A DNA stretch of 7,624 nucleotides, taken from the NCBI GenBank assembly GCA_963977945.1, contig CAXBQO010000051.1, positions 1 to 7,624 of the forward strand. The letters run 5' to 3'. The position numbers and the translations under genes were made by a program. Under the pieces are notes generated by a model. That model did no database searches and had not been told where the DNA came from. It was given only the letters and a program-made list of their open reading frames with translations. Below are positions 1-5,521 of the stretch, one piece after another. This stretch comes from CALMJB01 sp963977945 (GTDB lineage: Bacteria > Actinomycetota > Actinomycetes > Nanopelagicales > Nanopelagicaceae). Numbering within the stretch: the first letter of the stretch is position 1; each line of letters starts with the position of its first letter.

Positions 1-66
1 GTCCATCGCCAAAACGCGTGCGGTATCTACCGCCTTTTCATCTAATGGGTCCCAATTTTTTGTCAT
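1..66 (-). CDS. tkt: Transketolase, N-terminal 22 codons (partial, runs off the left edge)
   Basis: Reading the minus strand from the ATG at 66 gives 22 codons with no stop, beginning MTKNWDPLDEKAVDT and continuing ARVLAMD. The AVDTxRVLAxDA pattern is the usual N-terminus of actinobacterial transketolases, just before the thiamine-diphosphate domain, which would lie outside the window. Transketolase moves two-carbon units between sugar phosphates in the cytosolic pentose phosphate pathway. The gene starts 4 nt after the ctaA stop on the same strand, so the two are probably cotranscribed. I see no clear Shine-Dalgarno in front of the ATG; the upstream bases are AT-rich (TATAAAAAT). Finding tkt beside ctaA fits actinobacterial gene order, where the tkt-ctaB and ctaA-suf blocks are near each other. 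The call rests on only 22 residues plus context. Confidence 0.8.
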   Translation of the reverse strand, partial: MTKNWDPLDEKAVDTARVLAMD

Positions 67-70
67 ATTT

Positions 71-1015
71 TTATACTGCAAGCAACTTAATTTGGCTTCT
101 TTGAAATATAGCCCAGGTGTTTAGCCAAACCAAAACCGCGCCAAGCATATGCAGACCTACTAATAACTCAGGTACGCCGGTGAAATACTGAATATATCCA
201 ATTGCTCCTTGCGAAAGTTGCAGAGCAAATACGCGTAATAGATTCTTGCTGAACAAAGATTTTTTTTGGTATTTAGCAAAAACCCAAGTGGCAAAAGTGA
301 TAGCCACTAAGGCGATGACTAAATCAGCGTGAATCCAGGAAATTGTGCGCACATCTAAATTAAATCTTTTAGCATTTTCATCACCAGCATGTGGTCCGCT
401 TCCGGTTACCACTGTTCCAACGATCAAAACTAAAGCAGTGAGAAACAACATGGTCTTAATCAGTCGGGCAAAAAATTGATCAACCTCAAGGTGCAGATCA
501 AAACTTCCTGCTTGAGTTTGGCGTAGCGAATACGCTCCGGAAATTAAAATTACCGATAATAAGAAATGTCCCGCAACTGGAATCGGATTTAAATTTGTTA
601 ACACAGTGATACCGCCCAGAATTGCCTGCCCAAAAATTCCCAGAACCTGTCCCAAAGCCAAACCAATTGATTTTTTTGATTTGGCTGAATCTAAATAGAT
701 TCCCTTAATTTTCCGACGAATAGTTATCGCTAAGCACACTACTGCCGCCAAAAAAAGTACAAAAGTCAATAATCGATTTCCAAATTCAATCCAGGCATGT
801 AGTTGGCCTTGAGCTTGATGGGGAACCGGGATGTAAGAACCGACAGTGCATTCTGGCCAAGTCGGGCAACCCAAACCTGATCCGGTAAGACGCACTGCTC
901 CGCCAGTTATGACGATGGCACATTGAGCAAACAACAACAGGGTAAATGGCCAGATTCGGCCAAAACCATAATTTTTTACTTTGCGGGCCTCTTGATTTTG
1001 CAAAGTATTTGACAT
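71..1015 (-). CDS. ctaA: Heme A synthase (COX15/CtaA family)
   Basis: This 314-residue membrane protein oxidises the C8 methyl group of heme O to the formyl group of heme A, needed by aa3-type cytochrome oxidase. About eight hydrophobic segments are visible (roughly residues 22-40, 82-100, 118-136, 145-163, 187-205, 226-246, 258-276 and 283-303), which is the family topology. The first outer loop has the GSGLGCPTWPEC motif with cysteines C50 and C56, the redox-active pair of the Bacillus-type enzymes. It is followed by HAWIEFGNRLL with the conserved glutamate E77. Candidate heme-ligand histidines are H150 (AGHF), H229 (WIHAD) and H289 (GLHML). The position three after E77, a histidine in Bacillus subtilis CtaA, is asparagine (N80); I remember IEFGNR as usual in actinobacteria, so this is probably lineage-typical. 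The ATG at 1015 is the natural start; its ribosome site is weak and a leaderless promoter is possible. The gene diverges from the suf operon and its stop lies 4 nt from tkt. Confidence 0.93.
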   Translation of the reverse strand: MSNTLQNQEARKVKNYGFGRIWPFTLLLFAQCAIVITGGAVRLTGSGLGCPTWPECTVGSYIPVPHQAQGQLHAWIEFGNRLLTFVLFLAAVVCLAITIRRKIKGIYLDSAKSKKSIGLALGQVLGIFGQAILGGITVLTNLNPIPVAGHFLLSVILISGAYSLRQTQAGSFDLHLEVDQFFARLIKTMLFLTALVLIVGTVVTGSGPHAGDENAKRFNLDVRTISWIHADLVIALVAITFATWVFAKYQKKSLFSKNLLRVFALQLSQGAIGYIQYFTGVPELLVGLHMLGAVLVWLNTWAIFQRSQIKLLAV

Positions 1016-1021
1016 GCTGAA

Positions 1022-1027
1022 AGCCTA
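1022..1027 (-). promoter_or_regulatory. Possible -10 box for a leaderless ctaA transcript
   Basis: On the minus strand TAGGCT (1027 down to 1022) fits the TAnnnT pattern of actinobacterial -10 boxes. Six bases separate it from the A of the ctaA ATG, which would place the transcription start on the start codon. No good Shine-Dalgarno is present, which fits a leaderless message. I see no convincing -35 box, and a six-base match is weak evidence on its own. Confidence 0.25.
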
Positions 1028-1126
1028 CTTATTTGCTTCTTAAATTCGTGGAGGAAATACGCTGGTTTTCCCCTTGAAGGTCAGTTTGTAGTGGGAAATC
1101 ACTCACAATTAGATGCCCCGTTTGAG

Positions 1127-1156
1127 TTGGTAAAGCGAGGGGAATTACGCAACAAT
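1127..1156 (+). promoter_or_regulatory. Possible weak sufR promoter overlapping the operator
   Basis: TTGGTA (1127-1132) could serve as a -35 box and AACAAT (1151-1156) as a -10 box, with an 18-base spacer; each matches four of six consensus bases. The -10 ends six bases before the GTG at 1163, so transcription starting on that GTG would give a leaderless sufR message. The -10 lies inside the CAAC-N6-GTTG palindrome, so bound SufR would block polymerase. The first T of the -10 consensus is missing, so the assignment is weak and depends mainly on the operator. Confidence 0.3.
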
Positions 1157-1163
1157 TATGTTG
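1150..1163 (+). promoter_or_regulatory. Probable SufR operator (CAAC-N6-GTTG palindrome)
   Basis: The sequence CAACAATTATGTTG has 5-base inverted arms, CAACA and TGTTG, around ATTA. It matches the CAAC-N6-GTTG operator that I recall for the SufR repressor of Streptomyces avermitilis; the match is from memory and was not searched. It lies immediately upstream of, and touching, the GTG at 1163, within the longest possible sufR reading frame. I noticed no second copy in the control region or between sufR and sufB. The likely role is autorepression of the sufR-suf operon by cluster-loaded SufR. With eight fixed bases, a chance match in the roughly 150-base control region is unlikely. Confidence 0.65.
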
Positions 1164-1891
1164 TGAAAAACCCTGCTAGGAATCTGACCAAAAATGCCGC
1201 TAAAAATCGGCTGCGCAAAGGCGATCTCGACAAGACCCGAGACCTGGTTGCCCGTGCAATCTTGGAATCTGGGCCAGCGACCGCGGTGTCACTCGCTAAG
1301 CGGTTATCAATAACTCCAGCTGGAATCCGTCGACATTTAGATTCATTAATTGCAGATGGAATTTTGGTGGCGCGCGAGCCTTATCAAAGCAATCTCAGCA
1401 AAGTTTCAAGAGGTCGACCTTCAAAAGTGTTTGCGATGACCGATTCTGGTCGTGAAAAATTTGAGCATTCTTATGATGATCTAGCGGTTTCAGCGCTTAG
1501 GTTTATATCTGCTAAATCTGGTAGCGAATCGATTCTAGAATTTGCAAAACTGCGAGCAAATGAGTTTGTCCGGCAAAATGAAACTTTAACGAATTTAAAA
1601 ACAAATTCAGATAAAACAAAATCTTTGGCAAAGTTTTTAAGTAAAGAAGGTTATGCTGCAACAGTTCATTCCAAATCAATTGGCCGTCTTCACGGTGAAG
1701 AACTTTGTCAACATCATTGCCCAATCGCGCACGTAGCGGTTGAGTTTCCGCAACTATGTGATTCCGAAACTGAAGCCTTCTCCAAAATTCTTGGAACACA
1801 TGTACAAAGATTGGCAACCATTGCAAGAGGCGATGGTGTCTGTACCACCTTTATTCCAAAAACATCCGAACTTGCTAGATCTAGAAACTAA
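1163..1891 (+). CDS. sufR: SufR, iron-sulfur-sensing winged-helix repressor of the suf operon
   Basis: With a start at GTG 1163 the protein has 242 residues. A winged helix-turn-helix lies at about residues 27-71 (core SLAKRLSITPAGIRRHLDSL), with a wing region containing RGRPSKVFAMTDSG at 83-96. The family hallmark HSYDDLAVSALR follows. The C-terminal half has the cluster-binding block ELCQHHCP, QLCD and GVCTTFIP; the cysteines C182, C186 and C199 are the expected cluster ligands, and C227 is also conserved in the family as I recall it. SufR binds an iron-sulfur cluster and represses the operon when cluster supply is good. The reading frame also allows GTG 1091 (266 residues), which has a GAAGG ribosome site ending 10 bases upstream. 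I prefer 1163 because a probable SufR operator would otherwise lie inside the gene, and because the 24 extra residues show no recognisable domain. No ATG occurs in frame before the domain. The start is about 65:35 in favour of 1163; the family assignment is firm. Confidence 0.88.
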   Translation: MKNPARNLTKNAAKNRLRKGDLDKTRDLVARAILESGPATAVSLAKRLSITPAGIRRHLDSLIADGILVAREPYQSNLSKVSRGRPSKVFAMTDSGREKFEHSYDDLAVSALRFISAKSGSESILEFAKLRANEFVRQNETLTNLKTNSDKTKSLAKFLSKEGYAATVHSKSIGRLHGEELCQHHCPIAHVAVEFPQLCDSETEAFSKILGTHVQRLATIARGDGVCTTFIPKTSELARSRN

Positions 1892-1896
1892 ACGTA

Positions 1897-1921
1897 ACCA
1901 CTAACGGCTACCACTAACGGC
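1897..1921 (+). repeat. Tandem 13-bp direct repeat in the sufR-sufB spacer
   Basis: The 12 bases ACCACTAACGGC occur at 1897-1908 and again at 1910-1921, giving a period of 13. A degenerate trace, ACCAAAACG, follows at 1923-1931. The repeat starts 5 bases after the sufR stop codon and fills nearly half of the 57-base spacer before sufB. Thirteen is not a multiple of three and the unit lies outside both genes. It is not a palindrome and does not resemble the CAAC-N6-GTTG operator. It may be a simple slippage duplication or a spacer or RNA element; no function can be assigned. Confidence 0.85.
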
Positions 1922-1948
1922 AACCAAAACGAAAAGAGCGAACCACAA

Positions 1949-3361
1949 ATGAGCAACATAACTCATCCAGAGCTAGATGGCCTTGGCAAATATCAATATG
2001 GCTGGGCTGATCAAGATGACAAAGGTGCTAATTCAAAACGTGGCTTGAATGAGGATGTCGTGCGGGATATCTCAGCGAAAAAAAGTGAACCACAATGGAT
2101 GTTAGATCTGCGTCTTAAAGGTTTGAAACTTTTTGATAAAAAACCAATGCCTTCTTGGGGTTCAGATTTATCTGGCATTTATTTTGACACCATCAAGTAC
2201 TTCGTTCGCTCCACTGAGAAACAGGCGCAGACTTGGGAAGATTTACCTGCCGATATTAAAAATACTTATGACCGTCTCGGTATTCCAGAAGCGGAGAAAA
2301 AGCGCTTAATTGCTGGCGTAGCAGCGCAATATGAATCTGAAGTCGTTTACCACTCAATCCGGGAAGATTTAGAAAAACAAGGAGTTATTTTCTTAGATAC
2401 CGATACTGGCTTAAAACAACACGAGGATATTTTCAAAGAGTATTTCGGAACTGTAATTCCGGTAGGAGATAACAAGTTTGCGGCATTGAATACCGCGGTT
2501 TGGTCTGGTGGTTCATTTATCTATGTTCCAAAAGGCGTGAAGGTAGATATTCCACTGCAGGCGTATTTCCGAATCAACACGGAAAACATGGGTCAATTTG
2601 AAAGAACATTAATTATTGCTGATGAAGATTCTTATGTGCATTACGTTGAAGGATGCACCGCGCCAATTTATTCATCAGATTCGTTGCACTCTGCGGTAGT
2701 AGAAATTATCGTAAAGAAAAATGCTCGAGTTCGTTACACAACGATTCAAAATTGGTCTAACAACGTTTACAACTTGGTGACTAAGAGAGCAACCTGTGCT
2801 GAAGGCGCCACGATGGAATGGATTGACGGAAACATCGGATCAAAAGTAACCATGAAATATCCAGCGGTATTTTTGATGGGTCCACACTCAAAGGGTGAAA
2901 CACTTTCAATTGCATTCGCCGGCGAAGGACAACATCAAGATGCAGGCGCAAAAATGGTGCATGCAGCACCGCACACCTCTTCCACAATCATTTCTAAATC
3001 GGTAGCACGTGGTGGCGGCCGAACTTCTTACCGCGGTTTGGTTCAGGTGCAAGAAGGCGCACATCATTCAAAGAGCACAGTTAAGTGCGATGCACTTCTA
3101 GTAGACACAATTTCTCGTTCCGATACTTATCCATATGTAGATGTTCGCGAAGATGATGTCGCTATGGGACATGAAGCGACTGTTTCAAAAGTAAGTGATG
3201 ATCAATTGTTTTATTTAATGTCTCGTGGATTATCAGAGGATGAAGCAATGGCAATGATTGTTCGTGGCTTTATCGAACCAATAGCAAAAGAACTGCCAAT
3301 GGAGTACGCATTGGAATTAAATCGTCTAATCGAACTTCAGATGGAAGGGGCAGTTGGCTAA
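1949..3361 (+). CDS. sufB: SufB, Fe-S cluster assembly scaffold subunit
   Basis: At 470 residues this is a full-length SufB, the scaffold subunit of cytosolic SufBC2D, where sulfur and iron are joined into a nascent cluster. The N-terminal helical part includes AAQYESEVVYHSI (125-137); the beta-helix core runs from about 170 to 395, and the C-terminus has the SufC-binding region with DDQLFYLMSRGLSEDEA (418-434). The VKCDALL cysteine C380 and the GHEAT pair H408/E409 align, with one constant offset of 25, with E. coli SufB C405 and H433/E434, the residues known to support cluster formation. Other cysteines are C236 (EGCTAPIY) and C283. Mycobacterium tuberculosis SufB carries an intein; this one is uninterrupted, including at the CTAPIY motif. 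A modest purine-rich site (AAGAG) precedes the ATG. The gene shares one base with sufD (TAATG), indicating translational coupling. It is probably transcribed from the sufR promoter, as I see no promoter in the spacer. Confidence 0.97.
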   Translation: MSNITHPELDGLGKYQYGWADQDDKGANSKRGLNEDVVRDISAKKSEPQWMLDLRLKGLKLFDKKPMPSWGSDLSGIYFDTIKYFVRSTEKQAQTWEDLPADIKNTYDRLGIPEAEKKRLIAGVAAQYESEVVYHSIREDLEKQGVIFLDTDTGLKQHEDIFKEYFGTVIPVGDNKFAALNTAVWSGGSFIYVPKGVKVDIPLQAYFRINTENMGQFERTLIIADEDSYVHYVEGCTAPIYSSDSLHSAVVEIIVKKNARVRYTTIQNWSNNVYNLVTKRATCAEGATMEWIDGNIGSKVTMKYPAVFLMGPHSKGETLSIAFAGEGQHQDAGAKMVHAAPHTSSTIISKSVARGGGRTSYRGLVQVQEGAHHSKSTVKCDALLVDTISRSDTYPYVDVREDDVAMGHEATVSKVSDDQLFYLMSRGLSEDEAMAMIVRGFIEPIAKELPMEYALELNRLIELQMEGAVG

Positions 3362-4446
3362 TGAGCCTTGCTCTAAATACAAATTATTTAACTCCAACCG
3401 GCAAAGAAGAGCCGTGGCGATTTACCCCAATGAATCGTTTGGGTGGCCTTCACGACGATGCGGTTAATGTTGCTGATTCAGTGTCACTTGAATTAGTTAA
3501 AAGTCTGCCGGGAGTTAGTTTTAAAAAAATAGCAGCAACGGAATTACCAGCTGGTTACTCAAGTAACGATGAGATTACTCAAAGAGTTCGCAAAACTGTT
3601 TCGGAAATTGCGCTATTAAAAGTTGAAAAAGATACCGAGTTAACTGAAAGCTTAATTCTGAAACGTAAAACATCTGGTAAACCCGAATTATCAAGAACTG
3701 TCATTCAAATCGGACAAAATGCGAGAGCCACCGTAATAATTGAAAACTCTGGATCAGCAATTTTGGGTGAAGAGATTGAGATCAATTTAGAGCCAGGCGC
3801 AGCCCTCAATTTTGTAACGTTACAAGAATGGAAAAATGATTCAGTGCATTTAGGTCAGCATCACGCTGTCCTCGCACGAGATTCTCAATTTAATTCCTAC
3901 ACCATTTCGGTCGGGGGATCATTGGTTAGATTGTTACCAACTGTTGAATATTCTGGCCCTGGTGCGAGTGCGGAATTGTTCGGACTTTATTTTGCAACAA
4001 ATGGCCAACATTTAGAGCATCGAATTCATGTCGATCACAATGTTGGTAATGCCAAATCTCGAGTCAATTACAAAGGTGCATTGGCTGGTGAAAAAGCGCG
4101 TACGGTTTGGTTTGGCGATGTGTTCATTCGAAAAATTGCCGAAGGCACCGATACATACGAGTTGAATCGAAATTTATTGTTAACCGATGGTGCCAGAGCT
4201 GACTCGGTTCCAAATCTAGAGATTGAAACTGGCCAAATTGTTGGTGCCGGTCACGCTAGTACCACCGGCAGATTTGATGATGAACAACTTTTTTATCTTT
4301 GCTCGCGTGGAATTTCACCTGAAGTTGCTCGTCGATTAGTGATTCGTGGTTTCTTTAATGAGATTGTAAGCAAGTTAGCAAATGAAACTATTGAAGAGAG
4401 ATTAATGAATCGAATTGATTCAGAGTTAAGTTTGGTCGGTAATTAA
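3361..4446 (+). CDS. sufD: SufD, Fe-S cluster assembly scaffold subunit
   Basis: This 361-residue protein is the SufB paralogue that pairs with SufB in the SufBC2D complex. The N-terminal part is diverged, with EEPWRFTPMNRLGGL (16-30), the typical W-R-x-T/Y-P segment of SufD proteins. The beta-helix core covers about residues 110-290, with LEHRIHVDHNVGNAKSRVNYKGAL-type strand motifs starting at 218. The C-terminus contains GAGHASTTGRFDDEQLFYL (295-313). Its H298 corresponds by motif to E. coli SufD H360, which takes part in cluster assembly at the SufB-SufD interface. The start is well supported by GGAAGGGG (3343-3350) ten bases upstream of the ATG. That ATG overlaps the sufB stop by one base, favouring near-equal synthesis of the two partners. 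The stop codon directly abuts the ATG of the ferredoxin gene. The length and motifs are ordinary for the family, and I see no break. Confidence 0.95.
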   Translation: MSLALNTNYLTPTGKEEPWRFTPMNRLGGLHDDAVNVADSVSLELVKSLPGVSFKKIAATELPAGYSSNDEITQRVRKTVSEIALLKVEKDTELTESLILKRKTSGKPELSRTVIQIGQNARATVIIENSGSAILGEEIEINLEPGAALNFVTLQEWKNDSVHLGQHHAVLARDSQFNSYTISVGGSLVRLLPTVEYSGPGASAELFGLYFATNGQHLEHRIHVDHNVGNAKSRVNYKGALAGEKARTVWFGDVFIRKIAEGTDTYELNRNLLLTDGARADSVPNLEIETGQIVGAGHASTTGRFDDEQLFYLCSRGISPEVARRLVIRGFFNEIVSKLANETIEERLMNRIDSELSLVGN

Positions 4447-4740
4447 ATGGCCGAATTAAAATTTTCTTCTCTAGCTGAAGGCAAACCAGTGACTGTCGAA
4501 GTTGACGGTGAAAAAGTTTGTGTTACGCGTGTTGGCGATGAAGTTTTCGCAATTGCAGATACCTGCACCCACTCTGAGGCATCACTTTCAGAAGGTGAAG
4601 TTTCAAACTTCAAGATTGAATGTTGGCTGCACGGAGCTGAGTTTGATTTGCGAACTGGTGAAGCATTAACTCCACCTGCCACTGAAAGTTTAAAAACATT
4701 TAAAGTCACTAAAAATGGCGATTCTGTAAAAATTGGTTAA
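4447..4740 (+). CDS. Rieske-type [2Fe-2S] ferredoxin within the suf operon
   Basis: The 97-residue product is a stand-alone Rieske domain of the NirD/HcaC-like soluble ferredoxin type. The two cluster-binding boxes are CTH (C40, H42) and CWLH (C59, H62), giving two cysteine and two histidine ligands with C-x-H-x16-C-x2-H spacing. Downstream come the GAEFDLRTGEALTPPA signature (63-78) and a final strand, KTFKVTKNGDSVKIG. There is no signal peptide or membrane segment, so it should be a cytosolic electron carrier. The ATG follows the sufD stop with no gap, so translation is probably coupled. I recall a similar small Rieske gene between sufD and sufC in Streptomyces and other actinobacteria, while Mycobacterium tuberculosis lacks it. 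A role in supplying electrons for sulfur or iron reduction during assembly, or as an early client of the pathway, is inference. The domain call is strong and the job is unknown. Confidence 0.93.
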   Translation: MAELKFSSLAEGKPVTVEVDGEKVCVTRVGDEVFAIADTCTHSEASLSEGEVSNFKIECWLHGAEFDLRTGEALTPPATESLKTFKVTKNGDSVKIG

Positions 4741-4755
4741 TTCAAAAAGATAAAC

Positions 4756-4763
4756 AAGAGAGG
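4756..4763 (+). promoter_or_regulatory. Ribosome binding site that favours the second sufC ATG
   Basis: AAGAGAGG is the strongest ribosome-site match in the 28-base gap before sufC. Two ATG codons follow in tandem, at 4766 and 4769. The gap is only 2 bases to the first and 5 bases to the second, so initiation at 4769 is more likely. The difference is one methionine. Confidence 0.7.
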
Positions 4764-4768
4764 CAATG

Positions 4769-5521
4769 ATGAGCGAGTTAGTAATTAAAGGTTTGCAGGT
4801 TTCAGTCGAAGCTGAAGGTGGCGAACGTGAAATTTTGCGTGGCGTTGATTTAACAATTAAATCCGGTCAAACACATGCAATCATGGGACCAAACGGTTCC
4901 GGTAAATCAACTCTTGCTTATTCAATTGCCGGTCATCCTAAGTACACCATCACCGGCGGAACCGTAACTCTAGATGGCAAAGATGTTTTAGAGATGAGCG
5001 TTGATGAACGAGCAAAAGCTGGTTTATTTTTGGCGATGCAATATCCAGTTGAAGTGCCTGGAGTATCGGTCTCAAACTTTTTGCGAACTGCCGTAACTGC
5101 GGTCAGAGGAGAAGCTCCGAAAATTAGAGAATGGATCTCTGAAGTTAAGTCGGCAATGGGATCTCTAAATATGGATACCGCATTTTCAGAGCGAAACTTG
5201 AACGAAGGCTTTTCTGGTGGCGAGAAAAAGCGTCATGAAATCTTGCAACTTGAATTGCTAAAACCAAAAATTGCAATTTTGGATGAAACCGATTCTGGTT
5301 TAGATATCGATGCATTGCGAATTGTTTCTGAAGGTGTAAATCGAGTTAAACAAAATTCAAATATGGGCGTAATGCTGATTACGCACTACACCAGAATTCT
5401 GCGTTATATAAAACCAGATTTCGTACATGTTTTTGCTGCTGGCAAAATTGTAGAAGAAGGCGGCGCCGAACTAGCTGAGAAGCTAGAAGAGAAGGGTTAC
5501 GCCGACTATATAAATGCTTAA
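4769..5521 (+). CDS. sufC: SufC, ABC-type ATPase of the SufBCD complex
   Basis: The 250-residue product is a complete ABC ATPase of the SufC type, which drives conformational change in SufB-SufD during cluster assembly and has no membrane partner. The Walker A motif GPNGSGKST lies at 40-48, the Q-loop glutamine at 101 (AMQYPVEVPG), the signature FSGGEKKR at 148-155, Walker B IAILDETDSGLD at 168-179 with catalytic E173, and the switch histidine H206 in ITHYTRIL. The SufC hallmarks are AMQYPVEVPGVSVSNFLR and the LDETDSGLDIDAL stretch, where typical transporters have a different D-loop. The start at 4769 is chosen over 4766 on ribosome-site spacing. The gene begins 28 bases after the ferredoxin and overlaps sufS by 8 bases, so the suf genes from sufB to sufS appear to be one tightly coupled transcript. 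All catalytic motifs are intact. Confidence 0.96.
   Translation: MSELVIKGLQVSVEAEGGEREILRGVDLTIKSGQTHAIMGPNGSGKSTLAYSIAGHPKYTITGGTVTLDGKDVLEMSVDERAKAGLFLAMQYPVEVPGVSVSNFLRTAVTAVRGEAPKIREWISEVKSAMGSLNMDTAFSERNLNEGFSGGEKKRHEILQLELLKPKIAILDETDSGLDIDALRIVSEGVNRVKQNSNMGVMLITHYTRILRYIKPDFVHVFAAGKIVEEGGAELAEKLEEKGYADYINA

Noticed and set aside
70..75. TATAAA on the minus strand as a tkt promoter
   Set aside because: It ends only three bases before the tkt ATG, so the transcript would start inside or after the start codon. Readthrough from ctaA is more plausible.
260..267. Run of eight T inside ctaA as a phase-variation tract
   Set aside because: On the coding strand it reads as Lys codons within an intact frame. 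Such runs are expected in an AT-rich genome and nothing else suggests switching.
1512..1826. Open frame of 104 codons on the minus strand across sufR
   Set aside because: It lies wholly antisense to the conserved cluster-binding half of SufR, resembles no family I know, and has no supporting context.
1892..1948. Separate sufB promoter in the sufR-sufB spacer
   Set aside because: I found no TAnnnT box at a usable distance from the ATG and no -35 partner, so cotranscription with sufR is the simpler reading.
1949..3361. Possible intein in SufB
   Set aside because: Mycobacterial SufB often has one, but here the protein has normal length and motifs run through without interruption, including CTAPIY.
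4443..4709. Open frame of 88 codons on the minus strand opposite the Rieske ferredoxin
   Set aside because: The plus strand encodes an intact Rieske domain with both cluster boxes. The antisense product is rich in Ser and Thr and has no recognisable domain.
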